NCBI GenBank assembly: GCA_937146765.1
Contig: CAKZRP010000020.1
Span: forward strand, 1-64,000
Length of the DNA stretch: 64,000 nucleotides
Direction: 5' to 3'
Source: an uncultured Paracoccaceae bacterium
GTDB lineage: Bacteria > Pseudomonadota > Alphaproteobacteria > Rhodobacterales > Rhodobacteraceae
Shown: piece after piece, positions 8,439 to 17,786 of the stretch
Layout: every line of letters begins with the position of its first letter
How positions within the stretch are numbered: the first letter of the stretch is position 1
Translations under genes and position numbers: made by a program
The notes under the pieces: generated by a model
The model's database searches: none
What the model was told of the DNA's origin: nothing
Seen by the model: only the letters and a program-made list of their open reading frames with translations

Positions 8439-8915
8439 TCAGTCGCGATGCTGCGGCACATGGCCCGAGGGGGCGCGATAGGGGCGGGTCACATCCTTGA
8501 GGGTGACCTCCAGCGCCTCGACCGAAAGGCGCAGCGCGCCGTCGCCCGCCAGTGTCAGCAGCACATGGCCGCTGCCATCCTCGCCAGGCTCAAAGGTGAC
8601 CGACAGGAGCGAGAGCACCACGTCCTTGTCAGCCCGGCTGACCCCCTGCGAGGCGACGCCCAGAACATTGTCGACCACCAGCAGCGATTGTACCCGTTCA
8701 AACGGGCGGCCCCGACGCTCGGCGGCCGCGCGGTCCTCCCAGCGAAAGCGGTTCACCAGCACGGCAAAGCGGCGCGCCGAGGCGCGCCAGCTCAGTTCTG
8801 TCACCGGAAAGACGGCGTCCTGCACCAGAGAAGAGATCACCTCCAGATCCCCGGCCTCCATCGCGCCGAGGTTCAGCGGGCGTTCGCGGCCCTCTTCAAA
8901 GGTTGCATCCGCCAT
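8439..8915 (-). CDS. DUF2948 family protein
   Basis: A 158-residue protein ([30 protein letters not shown]) matching the DUF2948 family of Alphaproteobacteria. The typical core VQDAVFPVTELSWRASARRFAVLVNRFRWE is present. Function unknown. The start overlaps the murA stop by 1 bp (TAATG), so it is translationally coupled to murA. hisD starts 63 bp downstream. No membrane segment or signal peptide. Confidence 0.9.
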   Translation of the reverse strand: MADATFEEGRERPLNLGAMEAGDLEVISSLVQDAVFPVTELSWRASARRFAVLVNRFRWEDRAAAERRGRPFERVQSLLVVDNVLGVASQGVSRADKDVVLSLLSVTFEPGEDGSGHVLLTLAGDGALRLSVEALEVTLKDVTRPYRAPSGHVPQHRD

Positions 8916-10186
8916 TACTCTTCCTTGATCCGTTCGATTTTGGCCCCGACGGCAGAGAGCTTGCGCACCACATGCTCGTAGCCGCGATCGAGGTGATAGA
9001 CGCGGCTCACCCGGGTTTCGCCCTCGGCGGCGAGACCGGCGAGGATCAGCGAGACCGAGGCGCGCAGGTCGGTCGCCATCACCGGCGCCCCTTTCAGCCT
9101 GGCCACGCCCGTCACCTTGGCGGTGCCGCCGTGCACGTCGATCTGTGCGCCCATGCGCATCAGTTCCGGCGCATGCATGAAGCGGTTCTCGAAGATCTTC
9201 TCTTCCAGCGTCGCCACGCCCTCGGCGGTGCACATCAGCGCCATCATCTGCGCCTGCAGGTCGGTGGGGAAGCCGGGGAAGGGTTCGGTGACCACATCCA
9301 CCGCCTTCACGCGGCCGGCCTTATGCGTGACCTTGAGGCCCCGGTCGGTCTCGGCGATCTCGACACCGGCTTCTTCGAGCTTCTGGCAGAAGGCCTCAAG
9401 CAGGACCCGGCGACCGCCGAGGAGTTCCACCTCGCCGCCGCAAATCGCGGGGGCCAGCATATAAGTACCGAGCTCGATGCGGTCGGTGACCACCGGATGG
9501 GTCGCCCCGCCAAGGCGATCGACGCCCTGAATGGTGATGGTGGAGGTGCCGTGCCCCTCGATTTGCGCGCCCATCTTGATGAGGCATTCGGCCAGGTCGA
9601 CGATCTCCGGCTCCTGCGCGGCGTTCTTCAGCACGGTTGTGCCTTTGGCAAGGGTCGCCGCCAGGAGCGCGTTCTCGGTCGCCCCGACGGAGACAAAGGG
9701 AAACTCGACCATGCCGCCATGCAGGCGACCGCCCGGGGCCTTGGCGTGCACATAACCGTCGCGCAGGTCCAGCTCGGCCCCCATGGCCTCCAGCGCCTTG
9801 AGGTGCAGGTCGACCGGACGCGCGCCGATGGCGCAGCCGCCGGGCAGGGAGACCACCGCATGGCCTTCGCGCGCCAGCATCGGCCCCAGCACAAGGATGG
9901 AGGCGCGCATCTTGCGCACAATGTCATAATGGGCGGTGTGATTGTCGAGCCCATGGCTGGACATCGCCAGCACCTTGCCCTCCTGCAGCCCGGAGACTTC
10001 CGCCCCCAGCGATTGCAGCAGCGAGGTCATGGTGCGGATGTCGGAGAGGCGCGGCGCATTGGTCAGCGTCAGCGGTTCTTCGCTCAGGAGCGTGGCCGGC
10101 ATCAGAGTGAGGCAGGCGTTCTTGGCCCCCGCGATCGGAATCTCCCCGTTCAGCGGGCCGTTCCCAGTTACCAAAATCGAATCCAT
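8915..10186 (-). CDS. murA: UDP-N-acetylglucosamine 1-carboxyvinyltransferase
   Basis: A 423-residue MurA (EPSP-synthase fold), which transfers enolpyruvate from PEP to UDP-GlcNAc, the first committed step of peptidoglycan synthesis. The N-terminal [24 protein letters not shown] is canonical, and the catalytic Cys is present (C118 in [13 protein letters not shown]), so the enzyme is of the fosfomycin-sensitive type. It is cytoplasmic and essential. It heads a minus-strand set murA - DUF2948 - hisD, preceded by a small conserved basic protein only 5 bp upstream. Confidence 0.97.
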   Translation of the reverse strand: MDSILVTGNGPLNGEIPIAGAKNACLTLMPATLLSEEPLTLTNAPRLSDIRTMTSLLQSLGAEVSGLQEGKVLAMSSHGLDNHTAHYDIVRKMRASILVLGPMLAREGHAVVSLPGGCAIGARPVDLHLKALEAMGAELDLRDGYVHAKAPGGRLHGGMVEFPFVSVGATENALLAATLAKGTTVLKNAAQEPEIVDLAECLIKMGAQIEGHGTSTITIQGVDRLGGATHPVVTDRIELGTYMLAPAICGGEVELLGGRRVLLEAFCQKLEEAGVEIAETDRGLKVTHKAGRVKAVDVVTEPFPGFPTDLQAQMMALMCTAEGVATLEEKIFENRFMHAPELMRMGAQIDVHGGTAKVTGVARLKGAPVMATDLRASVSLILAGLAAEGETRVSRVYHLDRGYEHVVRKLSAVGAKIERIKEE

Positions 10187-10191
10187 CTGCT

Positions 10192-10347
10192 CTATCCTTT
10201 TGCGTCGCCTGTGGCGTCGTCTTTTTGGGCCAACCGGGCCTTGGCCTGTGCCTTGCGCCGGGCCATATTCGCCTTCAGCGCAGCTTTCAGGCGGTCCTCG
10301 CGAGAGGTCTCGGACCGGTTACTGGAAGGTTTCTTTTTCTCTGACAT
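10192..10347 (-). CDS. Small basic hypothetical protein upstream of murA
   Basis: A 51-residue reading frame starting [20 protein letters not shown] and ending in an Ala/Lys/Arg-rich tail ([21 protein letters not shown]). It ends 5 bp before murA in the same direction, so it is likely the first gene of that operon. Its composition (about one third Lys/Arg, helix-forming, no hydrophobic segment) suggests a nucleic-acid- or ribosome-associated small protein. I recall similar short unnamed proteins next to murA in related genomes, which supports it being real. Confidence 0.6.
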   Translation of the reverse strand: MSEKKKPSSNRSETSREDRLKAALKANMARRKAQAKARLAQKDDATGDAKG

Positions 10348-10430
10348 ATGTCGTGTCTAACTTAGTCAAAAAAAAGCGTCCAGATGCTCTTGCGCTCCCC
10401 TGCGAATATGCATAGAAGCCCCCTCACGGC

Positions 10431-10505
<75 letters not shown>

Positions 10506-10707
10506 TCTTCCCAGAACATCGTGAGCCTGTCACCAGATGAATTGCTGATCATCGCGGTGGCCATTGTTTTCCTCTGGTGCGCAATGCCTCCGCGCCAGCG
10601 GGACTGTCCGCGCGCGCCGCTCCCTGTGGGGCCGGGACTGTACAGAGATGTCCTGAAATGCGCTGCATTAAGCTTCGGGAAAAGATTCTCGGGCAGGGTT
10701 TCAGGCG

Positions 10708-10731
10708 CTTGACAAATTGCCATGGGTCAAG
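10708..10731 (+). promoter_or_regulatory. Inverted repeat CTTGAC-N12-GTCAAG upstream of the chemoreceptor
   Basis: Perfect 6-bp arms (10708-10713 and 10726-10731) lie 25 bp before the chemoreceptor start. The first arm includes TTGACA, which could serve as a -35, so the repeat may be an operator over a promoter. No clear -10 is seen. Confidence 0.35.
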
Positions 10732-10756
10732 TGTCCGCCTGAGAGAGGGTCTGCCA

Positions 10757-13147
10757 ATGTCCTTGTTCCGCCGCCTTTGGAAAAATACCGCGATCAGTTT
10801 CAAGCTGCCCGTGGTGATCGCCTTGCCCGCGATCCTGCTGATGGTCTCGGCCGGCAGTGTGGTGACCTATCGCGCGGTGGACGAGTTTGGCGAGGAACGC
10901 AAGACCGCCTATGAAACCCTGCTGCGGGAGCGGTCCAATGCGCTGGAAACCTGGCTGGAGGATGTCGCCTCCGAGGTTGGCGCGCTGGCGTTGAACGGAT
11001 CCGTGGCTTTGGGGCTGAAGGACTTTGGCCGCGGCTGGATGCCGGTCGAGGGCGAGGAGCCCGGCGACTACCTGCGCCGCCTCTATATCACCGAGAACCC
11101 GCATCCGGTGGGACAAAAAGACGAATTGCTGGCGGCGGGGGACAAGTCGGTCTGGACCCTGCGGCACAAAAATCACCACGAAGGCTTCCGAGCCTATCAG
11201 CGGGCGCGTGGATTCTATGACCTCTTCCTGTTCGATCCCACCGGCAACCTGATCTACTCGGTCTTCAAGGAAGATGATTTCGCCACCAATTTCATCGATG
11301 GCCCGCACAAGGACACCGGCCTGGGCGAGGCGTTTCGCGGGGCGGTCGATCTGGAGGCCGGTCAGGTCCATATGACCTCGCTCTCCGCCTATGGGCCGAG
11401 CAATGGCGTCCCGGCTCTGTTTGTTGCGGCACCGGTGTTCAACGGCATGTCGCTGGTCGGTGTGGTCGGGGTGCAGGTGCCGGTAGACCGGATGAACGAG
11501 ATTCTGGCGCAGTCCGACCTGCTGGGCGAGACCGGGTTGGTCTATGCGGTTGGGGCGAATGGGTTGGCGACCTCTTCCTCGCCGCATGAAAACGGCCACC
11601 GGGTCTTTGACCTCTTGCCCGCAACGGAGCAGATCCAGGCCGCCCTCCGGGGGGAAGAGGTCTATTTGAACACCACCGCCGGTCTTGAGGGGTCAGAGGT
11701 GATCGCGGTCAGCGACAGCGTCTCGGTTCCCAATGGCGAAACCTGGGGCGTGGTTCTGGAAATCGACTATGCCGAAGCCACCGCCAATAGCGCGGCTCTG
11801 GTGCGCAACAGTCTGATCACCGCAGCCATCGTGGCGCTGGGCGTGGTCTTGTTCTCCTGGCTGGCGGCCCGGACCGTGACGCGGCGGGTGCATTTCCTCA
11901 ACATTGATATGCATGCCGTGGCCGAGGGTGAATATGACACCGAAGTGCGCGGCACCGATTATGGCGATGAATTCGGCCGCATCACCCGCACCCTCGAGGT
12001 GTTCAAGGGTGACTTGCAAACCGCAAAGGCCGCCGAGCATGCCCGCCTGCAGCGGCAGAAACAACGGGACGAGGTGGTCGCGACCCTCAGCAATGGGCTG
12101 GGTCGGCTTGCGGATGGCGACCTGTCGCATGAGATCACCGATGCCTTCCCGGAAGAAAACGAAAGCCTGCGGACCCATTTCAACCTGGCGGTCCAACGCC
12201 TGCGGGAACTGGTGAATGACGTGGTTGAGGCCGCGGTGAGCATCCGCAATGGCGCCGAGGAGATCAACCGCTCCTCCGACGACCTGTCGCAACGTACCGA
12301 GGCGCAGGCGGCCACACTGGAACAGACCGCCGCCGCGCTGGATCAATTGACGGCGAGTGTGAAGTCCTCTGCCGACGGGGCCCGCAATGTCGAGGGCATC
12401 GTGAAGGATGCCCGCTCCGAGGCCGAGGCCAGCGGTGTCGTGGTGAAATCTGCGGTGGCGGCGATGACCGAGATCGAGAAATCCTCCTCGCAGATCGGTC
12501 GCATCATCAAGGTGATTGACGATATCGCCTTCCAGACCAATCTCTTGGCGCTCAACGCCGGGGTCGAGGCCGCGCGGGCGGGCGAGGCCGGGCGTGGCTT
12601 TGCGGTGGTCGCCTCAGAGGTGCAGGCCCTGGCGCAGCGCTCTGCCGGCGCGGCCAATGAAATCAAGGCCCTGATCACCGAATCCAGCCAGCATGTGGGG
12701 CAGGGGGTCGATCTGGTGGGCAAGGCGGGCCATGCATTGGAGACGATTTCGGCGCGCGTCGCCAATATCTCCACTCTGATGTCCGAGATCGCCCAGGGCG
12801 CCGCCGAACAATCCACCGGCATCGCCGAGATCAATACCGGCATGTCGCAGCTGGATCAGGTCACCCAGCAAAACGCCGCCATGGTCGAGGAGGCCACCGC
12901 CGCGAGCCAGATTTTGAACAATGACGCCAACAGTCTTGCCAAACTCATGGGGCGGTTCGAGACCGGCGTGCAGGCGAGGGACATGGGCAGATCGCGTCCG
13001 GCAACCCCGGCCCGGACCAGTGCGGCGCGCGACGACGGGCCTGCAAGGCCCACCGCCCATGGCGAGGACTGGGATGAGATTGCCCCGGTGGCGGTCCGCG
13101 CGGTCAGCGACGGCAATGCGGCAAAGGCGCTTTGGGAAGATTTCTGA
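10757..13147 (+). CDS. Methyl-accepting chemotaxis protein
   Basis: A 796-residue transmembrane chemoreceptor. An N-terminal TM helix (about 14-36) is followed by a ~300-residue periplasmic sensor of Cache type (FYDLFLFDPTGNLIYSVFKEDDFATNF is the typical strand-turn), a second TM (about 350-372), HAMP (EGEYDTEVRGTDYGDEFGRI) and the cytoplasmic signalling domain with the conserved hairpin tip around residues 594-640 (NLLALNAGVEAARAGEAGRG). The start MSLFRRLWKNTAISFKLP was chosen after GAGAGAGGG; the longer upstream frame is leader. It ends in LWEDF, which fits the CheR/CheB tether pentapeptide pattern x-aromatic-x-x-aromatic. The ligand is unknown. It is monocistronic between tRNA-Thr and convergent betI. 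Confidence 0.95.
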   Translation: MSLFRRLWKNTAISFKLPVVIALPAILLMVSAGSVVTYRAVDEFGEERKTAYETLLRERSNALETWLEDVASEVGALALNGSVALGLKDFGRGWMPVEGEEPGDYLRRLYITENPHPVGQKDELLAAGDKSVWTLRHKNHHEGFRAYQRARGFYDLFLFDPTGNLIYSVFKEDDFATNFIDGPHKDTGLGEAFRGAVDLEAGQVHMTSLSAYGPSNGVPALFVAAPVFNGMSLVGVVGVQVPVDRMNEILAQSDLLGETGLVYAVGANGLATSSSPHENGHRVFDLLPATEQIQAALRGEEVYLNTTAGLEGSEVIAVSDSVSVPNGETWGVVLEIDYAEATANSAALVRNSLITAAIVALGVVLFSWLAARTVTRRVHFLNIDMHAVAEGEYDTEVRGTDYGDEFGRITRTLEVFKGDLQTAKAAEHARLQRQKQRDEVVATLSNGLGRLADGDLSHEITDAFPEENESLRTHFNLAVQRLRELVNDVVEAAVSIRNGAEEINRSSDDLSQRTEAQAATLEQTAAALDQLTASVKSSADGARNVEGIVKDARSEAEASGVVVKSAVAAMTEIEKSSSQIGRIIKVIDDIAFQTNLLALNAGVEAARAGEAGRGFAVVASEVQALAQRSAGAANEIKALITESSQHVGQGVDLVGKAGHALETISARVANISTLMSEIAQGAAEQSTGIAEINTGMSQLDQVTQQNAAMVEEATAASQILNNDANSLAKLMGRFETGVQARDMGRSRPATPARTSAARDDGPARPTAHGEDWDEIAPVAVRAVSDGNAAKALWEDF

Positions 13148-13170
13148 CCCTTTGTGACCCTTTGTGACCC
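13145..13170. repeat. Tandem 10-bp repeat TGACCCTTTG x2.6 at the chemoreceptor stop codon
   Basis: TGACCCTTTG occurs at 13145-13154 and 13155-13164, followed by a partial TGACCC. The first unit contains the chemoreceptor stop codon TGA. It lies between convergent genes. This looks like a recent slippage duplication; no function is implied. Confidence 0.7.
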
Positions 13171-13212
13171 GAGCGCTGGCACCAAGGTGGCCGGCCTGGT
13201 TCCCGCCTCCGC

Positions 13213-13815
13213 TCAGGCTGCGGTATCGGCCTGGCGCCTCCGCGGGGCGGCGGCGAGGAACACCTCCAGCGCCTTGGTGACGCGGGCATAGGCCGCCTCG
13301 CCGGAGGCCTCGTCCTCCAGGGCGGCCCGCAGGTAGACCCCGTCGATCAGAGCTGCCATCGTATCGGCGATGTCCTCGGCCTCCTCGGTGAGTTGACGCA
13401 GATCGTGAAGGAGATTGCTGCGCAGCCGCTTCTGGTAGATCTGCATCAGATGCGCGGCATCTTCCTTGGCCTGCGCCAGCGCGTAAAAGCTGAGCCAGGC
13501 GGAGGTTTTGCGCGGATCAAAGACATGCGGCGCGAAATTGGCGCGGATGATCGAATCCAGTCTGGCGCGCGGCCCCTCGGACTGGCGCAGCCCGTCGCGC
13601 ACCTTGGCGGAAAACTCCGACAGGATATGACCCATGGCGGCAAGCAGCATCTGCTCCTTGCTGCCGAAGTAGTGATGTGCCAGGCCGCTGCTCATGCCGG
13701 CCCGGCGCGCGATGCGCGCGACGGTCACGTCCAGCGACCGGGTCTCGCCGATCTCGTCGATCACCGCCGAGACCAGCGCCGCCCGGCGCTTGGGCTCCAT
13801 TCCCAGTTTCGGCAT
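13213..13815 (-). CDS. betI: Transcriptional repressor BetI
   Basis: A 200-residue TetR-family protein that matches BetI: MPKLGMEPKRRAALVSAVID, then an HTH (DVTVARIARRAGMSSGLAHHYF) that is very close to the family, and FGSKEQMLLAAMGHILSEF. BetI represses choline and glycine-betaine genes and is released by choline. The ATG at 13815 was chosen because BetI proteins start at this point; the upstream extension reads into the betC-betI gap. It lies 106 bp downstream of betC on the same strand, so it is probably co-transcribed and autoregulated. betA, betB and a choline transporter are not in the window. Confidence 0.92.
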   Translation of the reverse strand: MPKLGMEPKRRAALVSAVIDEIGETRSLDVTVARIARRAGMSSGLAHHYFGSKEQMLLAAMGHILSEFSAKVRDGLRQSEGPRARLDSIIRANFAPHVFDPRKTSAWLSFYALAQAKEDAAHLMQIYQKRLRSNLLHDLRQLTEEAEDIADTMAALIDGVYLRAALEDEASGEAAYARVTKALEVFLAAAPRRRQADTAA

Positions 13816-13921
13816 GGCACACTCCTGTCTTGCCTCCCTCCTGAGATCGCAAGCGGCAGGTTTCAGGTCAACAAGAATCCCCATTTCCGGCGAGGTCTGA
13901 CCCCTCCGGAGGTTGATTTGA

Positions 13922-15436
13922 CTACTCGCCGCGCGGGAAGCGTGCGTTTTCCTCAACCACGTTGAGGTCCATGTGATTGCGCATGTAGCGTTCCGAGGCT
14001 TTTTGCAGCGGTTGGTAGTCCCAGGGGAAATAGCCGCCCTGCCGCAGGGCCTCATAAACCACCCAGCGCCGCGCCTGGCTGGCACGCACATCGGCGTCGA
14101 ACCGGGCCAGATCCCAGCGCCGTGCCGCCTCGGCCTTCAGCACGGCATAGGCCTCGGCATGAGCGGGGTCGTCCGCGATGTTGGTGCGCTCATGCGGGTC
14201 AGCGTCGAGGTCAAACAGCTGATCGGGGTCCAGCGTGCAGAGGTTCAGCTTGTAGCGACCCGACCGCAGCGAGACCATCGGCGCATAGGAGGCCTCGGCA
14301 GCATATTCCATCGCGACGGGCGTCGCACGGCGCTGTCCCTGCCCAAGGCGCACCAGGCTCTCTCCTGCGGTCCAGGGCATCACCTCTGCCATGCTGACGC
14401 CAGCGAGATCGCAGAGCGTCGGGCAGACGTCGATGTTGGAGACCGGATCGGTGACCAGCCCCGGCGCCATGCCCGGCGCGGAGATCATCATCGGCACGCG
14501 AGAGGCGCCTTCGTAAAAGCTCATCTTGAACCACAGCCCGCGCTCGCCCAGCATGTCGCCGTGGTCGGAGACAAACAGGATGACGGTGTCCTGATCCTGC
14601 CGTGTGCCGCGCAGCGCCTCCATGATCTCGCCGATCTTGTCGTCCAGATAGGAGATATTGGCGAAATAGGCGCGGCGAGAGCGGCGGATGTCCTCCTCGG
14701 TGATGTCGAAGTTGCGCCAGTCGTTGGCGTCGAAGATCCGCTGGGAATGTTTGTCCTGATTGTCATAGCCGAGGTCGCCCACCTCGGGCAGCAGGTGTTC
14801 GCAATCCTCATAAAGGTCCCAATATTTGCGCCGCGCCACATAGGGGTCATGCGGGTGGGTGAAGCTCACCGTCAGGCACCAGGGGCGGTCGTCCTTGCCG
14901 CGCGCCAGATCGTAGATCTTTTGCGTGGCGTGAAAGGCGACCTCGTCGTCGAACTCCATCTGGTTGGTGATCTCTGCCACGCCGGAGCCGGTGACGGAGC
15001 CCATGTTGTGATACCACCAGTCGATCCGCTCGCCCGGTTTGCGGTAATCCGGCGTCCAGCCGAAATCCGGCGGGTAGATGTCGGTGGTCAGGCGCTCTTC
15101 AAAGCCGTGCAGCTGGTCGGGGCCGACAAAGTGCATCTTGCCCGACAGGCAAGTGTAATAGCCCGCGCGGCGCAGGTGATGCGCATAGGTCGGGATGGAG
15201 GAGGCAAACTCGGCGGCGTTGTCATAAACGCCGGTCATCGAGGGCAACTGCCCGGACATGAAGCTCGCCCGACCCGGTGCGCAAAGGGGGCTCGCGGTAT
15301 AGCAATTGCGGAACCGGGTGGAGCGCGCCGCCAGCGCCTTGAGGTGGGGGGCGTGCAGCCAGTCGGCGGGGCCATCCGGGAACAGGGTCCCGTTCAGCTG
15401 ATCGACCATTATGATGAGGATATTGGGCGCGGACAT
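13922..15436 (-). CDS. betC: Choline-sulfatase
   Basis: A 504-residue type I sulfatase that hydrolyses choline-O-sulfate to choline and sulfate, feeding glycine-betaine synthesis. The formylglycine motif is CAPGR at C52 (CxPxR), the metal-binding Asp is in ILIIMVDQLNG, and further metal or active-site segments are GKMHFVG and ILFVSDHGDMLGERGLWFKM. The length and the C-terminal WVVYEALRQGGYFPWDYQPL fit choline-sulfatase. No signal peptide, consistent with a cytoplasmic enzyme. It heads a betC-betI unit with a BetI-like operator 84-105 bp upstream. Confidence 0.95.
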   Translation of the reverse strand: MSAPNILIIMVDQLNGTLFPDGPADWLHAPHLKALAARSTRFRNCYTASPLCAPGRASFMSGQLPSMTGVYDNAAEFASSIPTYAHHLRRAGYYTCLSGKMHFVGPDQLHGFEERLTTDIYPPDFGWTPDYRKPGERIDWWYHNMGSVTGSGVAEITNQMEFDDEVAFHATQKIYDLARGKDDRPWCLTVSFTHPHDPYVARRKYWDLYEDCEHLLPEVGDLGYDNQDKHSQRIFDANDWRNFDITEEDIRRSRRAYFANISYLDDKIGEIMEALRGTRQDQDTVILFVSDHGDMLGERGLWFKMSFYEGASRVPMMISAPGMAPGLVTDPVSNIDVCPTLCDLAGVSMAEVMPWTAGESLVRLGQGQRRATPVAMEYAAEASYAPMVSLRSGRYKLNLCTLDPDQLFDLDADPHERTNIADDPAHAEAYAVLKAEAARRWDLARFDADVRASQARRWVVYEALRQGGYFPWDYQPLQKASERYMRNHMDLNVVEENARFPRGE

Positions 15437-15519
15437 CGGGGCACTCCTGCTGGCGTATCAGCGGGCGGATGCCACAGGCGAATCCGACCCGCGACACGGG
15501 TTTTGCTAGGAGTAATCCG

Positions 15520-15541
15520 TTATTGACTGGCGCGTCAATAA
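15520..15541 (-). promoter_or_regulatory. Candidate BetI operator upstream of betC
   Basis: A 22-bp inverted repeat: TTATTGAC-N6-GTCAATAA with perfect 8-bp arms. It resembles the BetI box I remember from gammaproteobacteria (TATTGATTGGACGTTCAATA type). On the minus strand it contains TTGACG, with TTACTC 17 bp later, so it could overlap the -35 of the betC promoter. It also abuts the T tract of the upstream operon's terminator. Confidence 0.7.
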
Positions 15542-15588
15542 AAACGCAACACCGGCGGCAGACCCGTGGCAGAGCCTGCCCGCCGGTG
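15541..15588 (-). terminator. Terminator of the murQ / sugar ABC operon
   Basis: On the minus strand a hairpin with 9-bp arms (15580-15588 with 15550-15558, CACCGGCGG/CCGCCGGTG, long loop) is followed by TTGCGTTTTT. It lies just after the stop of the ATP-binding gene at 15600 and ends the six-gene operon. Confidence 0.65.
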
Positions 15589-15599
15589 CAGCATTCCTT

Positions 15600-16595
15600 T
15601 TACGACAGCCGCGCGCCGGCCGCGTCGAAGTAGTAGGATTTGCCCTCGGCAATCCCCAAACGCAGGCTTTGTCCCGCGTCGATGGCGTGCTGGCCAAACA
15701 GGCGCAGGGTGATCTGATGGCCGTGGCAATCGGCGATCACATTGGTGTCGCCGCCCAGATGCTCGACATGTTTGGAGGTGACCTGAAGCAGGCCATCCTC
15801 GGAGAGGAACAGATCCTCGGGCCGCACGCCCAGCGTATTGGGATTGCCATCCTGCAGGAGGTTTGCGGGCAGGAAATTCATCGCCGGCGAGCCGAGGAAG
15901 CCCGCGACGAACTGGTTGGCCGGGTTGTTATAGAGCTCCATCGGGCTGCCGATCTGCTCCACCCGCCCGTCGCGCAGCACCACGATCTTGTCCGCCAGCG
16001 TCATCGCCTCGGTCTGGTCGTGGGTGACGTAGATCATCGTCGCCCCCAGTTGCTGGTGCAGGTTGGCGATCTCCAGCCGCGTGTTCATCCTGAGCGCCGC
16101 GTCGAGGTTCGAGAGCGGCTCGTCAAACAGGAACAACTTCGGGTGGCGCACGATGGCGCGCCCGATGGCGACCCGCTGGCGTTGCCCGCCCGAGAGTTCG
16201 GACGGAAAGCGGTCGAGATAATCCGTGAGGCTCAGCATGCGGCTGGCCTCGGCGACGCGGGCCTCGATGGTTTCCTTGCTTTCCTTGGCCTGTTTCAGCG
16301 CCAGCGCCATGTTGTTGCGCACATTAAGGTGCGGATAAAGTGCGTAGGACTGGAACACCATGGCGATGCCGCGTTTTGAGGGTGGCGTCTGGTTCACCAC
16401 CTCACCCGCGATGCGCAATTCGCCCGAGGTCACATCCTCCAGCCCCGCGATGGTGCGCAACAGGGTGGATTTGCCACAGCCGGAGGGGCCAACAAAGACG
16501 ACAAACTCGCCTTCGTTGACCTCGATATTGATGTCCTTCAGCACATGTACGGTGCCGAAGCTCTTGTTCACATTGGTCAGGGTCAGCGCGGTCAT
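15600..16595 (-). CDS. Sugar ABC transporter ATP-binding protein (UgpC/MalK type)
   Basis: A 331-residue CUT1-family ATPase. Walker [11 protein letters not shown] loop [11 protein letters not shown], signature LSGGQRQRV, Walker [13 protein letters not shown] and the switch His in [10 protein letters not shown] are all present, followed by the C-terminal MalK-type OB (TOBE) domain. It would energise uptake through the two permeases encoded upstream. It overlaps the Gfo/Idh gene by 4 bp (ATGA) and is the last gene of the murQ operon before the terminator. CUT1 ATPases are often shared between several sugar systems. Confidence 0.95.
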   Translation of the reverse strand: MTALTLTNVNKSFGTVHVLKDINIEVNEGEFVVFVGPSGCGKSTLLRTIAGLEDVTSGELRIAGEVVNQTPPSKRGIAMVFQSYALYPHLNVRNNMALALKQAKESKETIEARVAEASRMLSLTDYLDRFPSELSGGQRQRVAIGRAIVRHPKLFLFDEPLSNLDAALRMNTRLEIANLHQQLGATMIYVTHDQTEAMTLADKIVVLRDGRVEQIGSPMELYNNPANQFVAGFLGSPAMNFLPANLLQDGNPNTLGVRPEDLFLSEDGLLQVTSKHVEHLGGDTNVIADCHGHQITLRLFGQHAIDAGQSLRLGIAEGKSYYFDAAGARLS

Positions 16596-17626
16596 GGCGA
16601 TACCTCGTGGAGTTTGACAGGGGCGCCGCTGCGGACGCTTTCATCGGCCGCAAGGCAGATCGCCAGCGACTGGACAGCATCCCGCGCATGGCGGGACAGA
16701 TCGGTGTCCTCATGGATGGCGCGCAGCATGAAGGCCTGTTCGGCATCGCAAAGCGCCTGATGGCCGGGCTCGTCCGGCAGGGTGATCAGGGTGTCCCCTT
16801 CGGCGCGGTGCACGAGCAGACCGCCAACGCGGGTGTGGCCATCCACATCCGAGGAGCCGGACTTGTCGGCCTCGGTGATCGAGACAGAGCCCTTGGGCGA
16901 GATCACGTCTTTGACGAAAAACGCGGTCTCCGACATCATCGGCCCCCAGCCCGCCTCGTACCAGCCGACCGAGCCATCGTCGAAAGTGACCTGAAACTGG
17001 CCGTAGTTGTACATCTCCGGCGCGATCTCATCCGAGAGGCGCAGGCCCATGGCGTTGACTTGCACCGGCTTGGCGTCGGTGATCTGGCACCAGACATCGA
17101 CGTAATGCACGCCGCAATCGACGATGGGCGCGGTGGTCTGCATCAGCGCCTTATGGGTCTCCCATTCGGCGCCTTTGCTTTGCTGGTTGAGGTTCATGCG
17201 GAACACATAAGGCCCGCCGAGCGCGCGCGCCTCCTCGATCAGCCGCACCCAAGAGGGGTGATGGCGCAGGATATAGCCCACAACCAGCTTGCGCCCCGTC
17301 GCCTCGGCTGTGGCGACCACACGTTTGGCGTCCGCAAGGGTGGTCGCGAGCGGCTTTTCGACAAAGACATGGGCGCCCGCCTCCATCGCGGCCACGGCGT
17401 AATCGGCGTGGCTGTCGGAATAGGTGGCGACGACCACGAGGTCGGGCTGGGTCTCTGCGAGGGCCATGTGAAAGTCGGTGAAGGTCGAATAGCCTTGCAG
17501 GTCAGGGTGGCTGACGGTGCCGGAGCGGTTCACAAGGCCGACGATTTCGGCGCGCGGGTCCTTGTGATGGGCGAGGGCATGGGACAGGCCCATATTGCCA
17601 AGCCCGGCGATCAGAACGCGGGTCAT
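16592..17626 (-). CDS. Gfo/Idh/MocA family oxidoreductase
   Basis: A 344-residue NAD(P)-dependent sugar oxidoreductase. The N-terminal Rossmann segment is [18 protein letters not shown], followed by the family motif EKPLATT (catalytic-region Lys) and a C-terminal beta-sheet domain ([26 protein letters not shown]). Such enzymes oxidise or reduce sugar hydroxyls or act by redox-assisted elimination; the substrate is not readable. It lies between the transport permeases and the ATPase, so its substrate is probably imported by this system. It is not a standard GlcNAc or MurNAc gene, hence interesting. Confidence 0.9.
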   Translation of the reverse strand: MTRVLIAGLGNMGLSHALAHHKDPRAEIVGLVNRSGTVSHPDLQGYSTFTDFHMALAETQPDLVVVATYSDSHADYAVAAMEAGAHVFVEKPLATTLADAKRVVATAEATGRKLVVGYILRHHPSWVRLIEEARALGGPYVFRMNLNQQSKGAEWETHKALMQTTAPIVDCGVHYVDVWCQITDAKPVQVNAMGLRLSDEIAPEMYNYGQFQVTFDDGSVGWYEAGWGPMMSETAFFVKDVISPKGSVSITEADKSGSSDVDGHTRVGGLLVHRAEGDTLITLPDEPGHQALCDAEQAFMLRAIHEDTDLSRHARDAVQSLAICLAADESVRSGAPVKLHEVSP

Positions 17627-17786
17627 GTTGCGGCTCCTTTGCGGTTTGAGCCCTTAGACCGGGGCGCTTGCGACCCGGTCAGCGCCATGTCGGAGGCATG
17701 CTTCCAGCATGACCCGCCCCCCCGGGCGGGCGCTTCACGCCCCCCCGCGGCCGGGCACCGACCTTCTGTGGTGAGAAGGGAGCCCA

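Noticed and set aside
13973..15526. A 517-codon open frame antisense to betC
   Set aside because: Shadow of betC; no start site or family motifs, low-complexity Gly/Ala/Arg composition.
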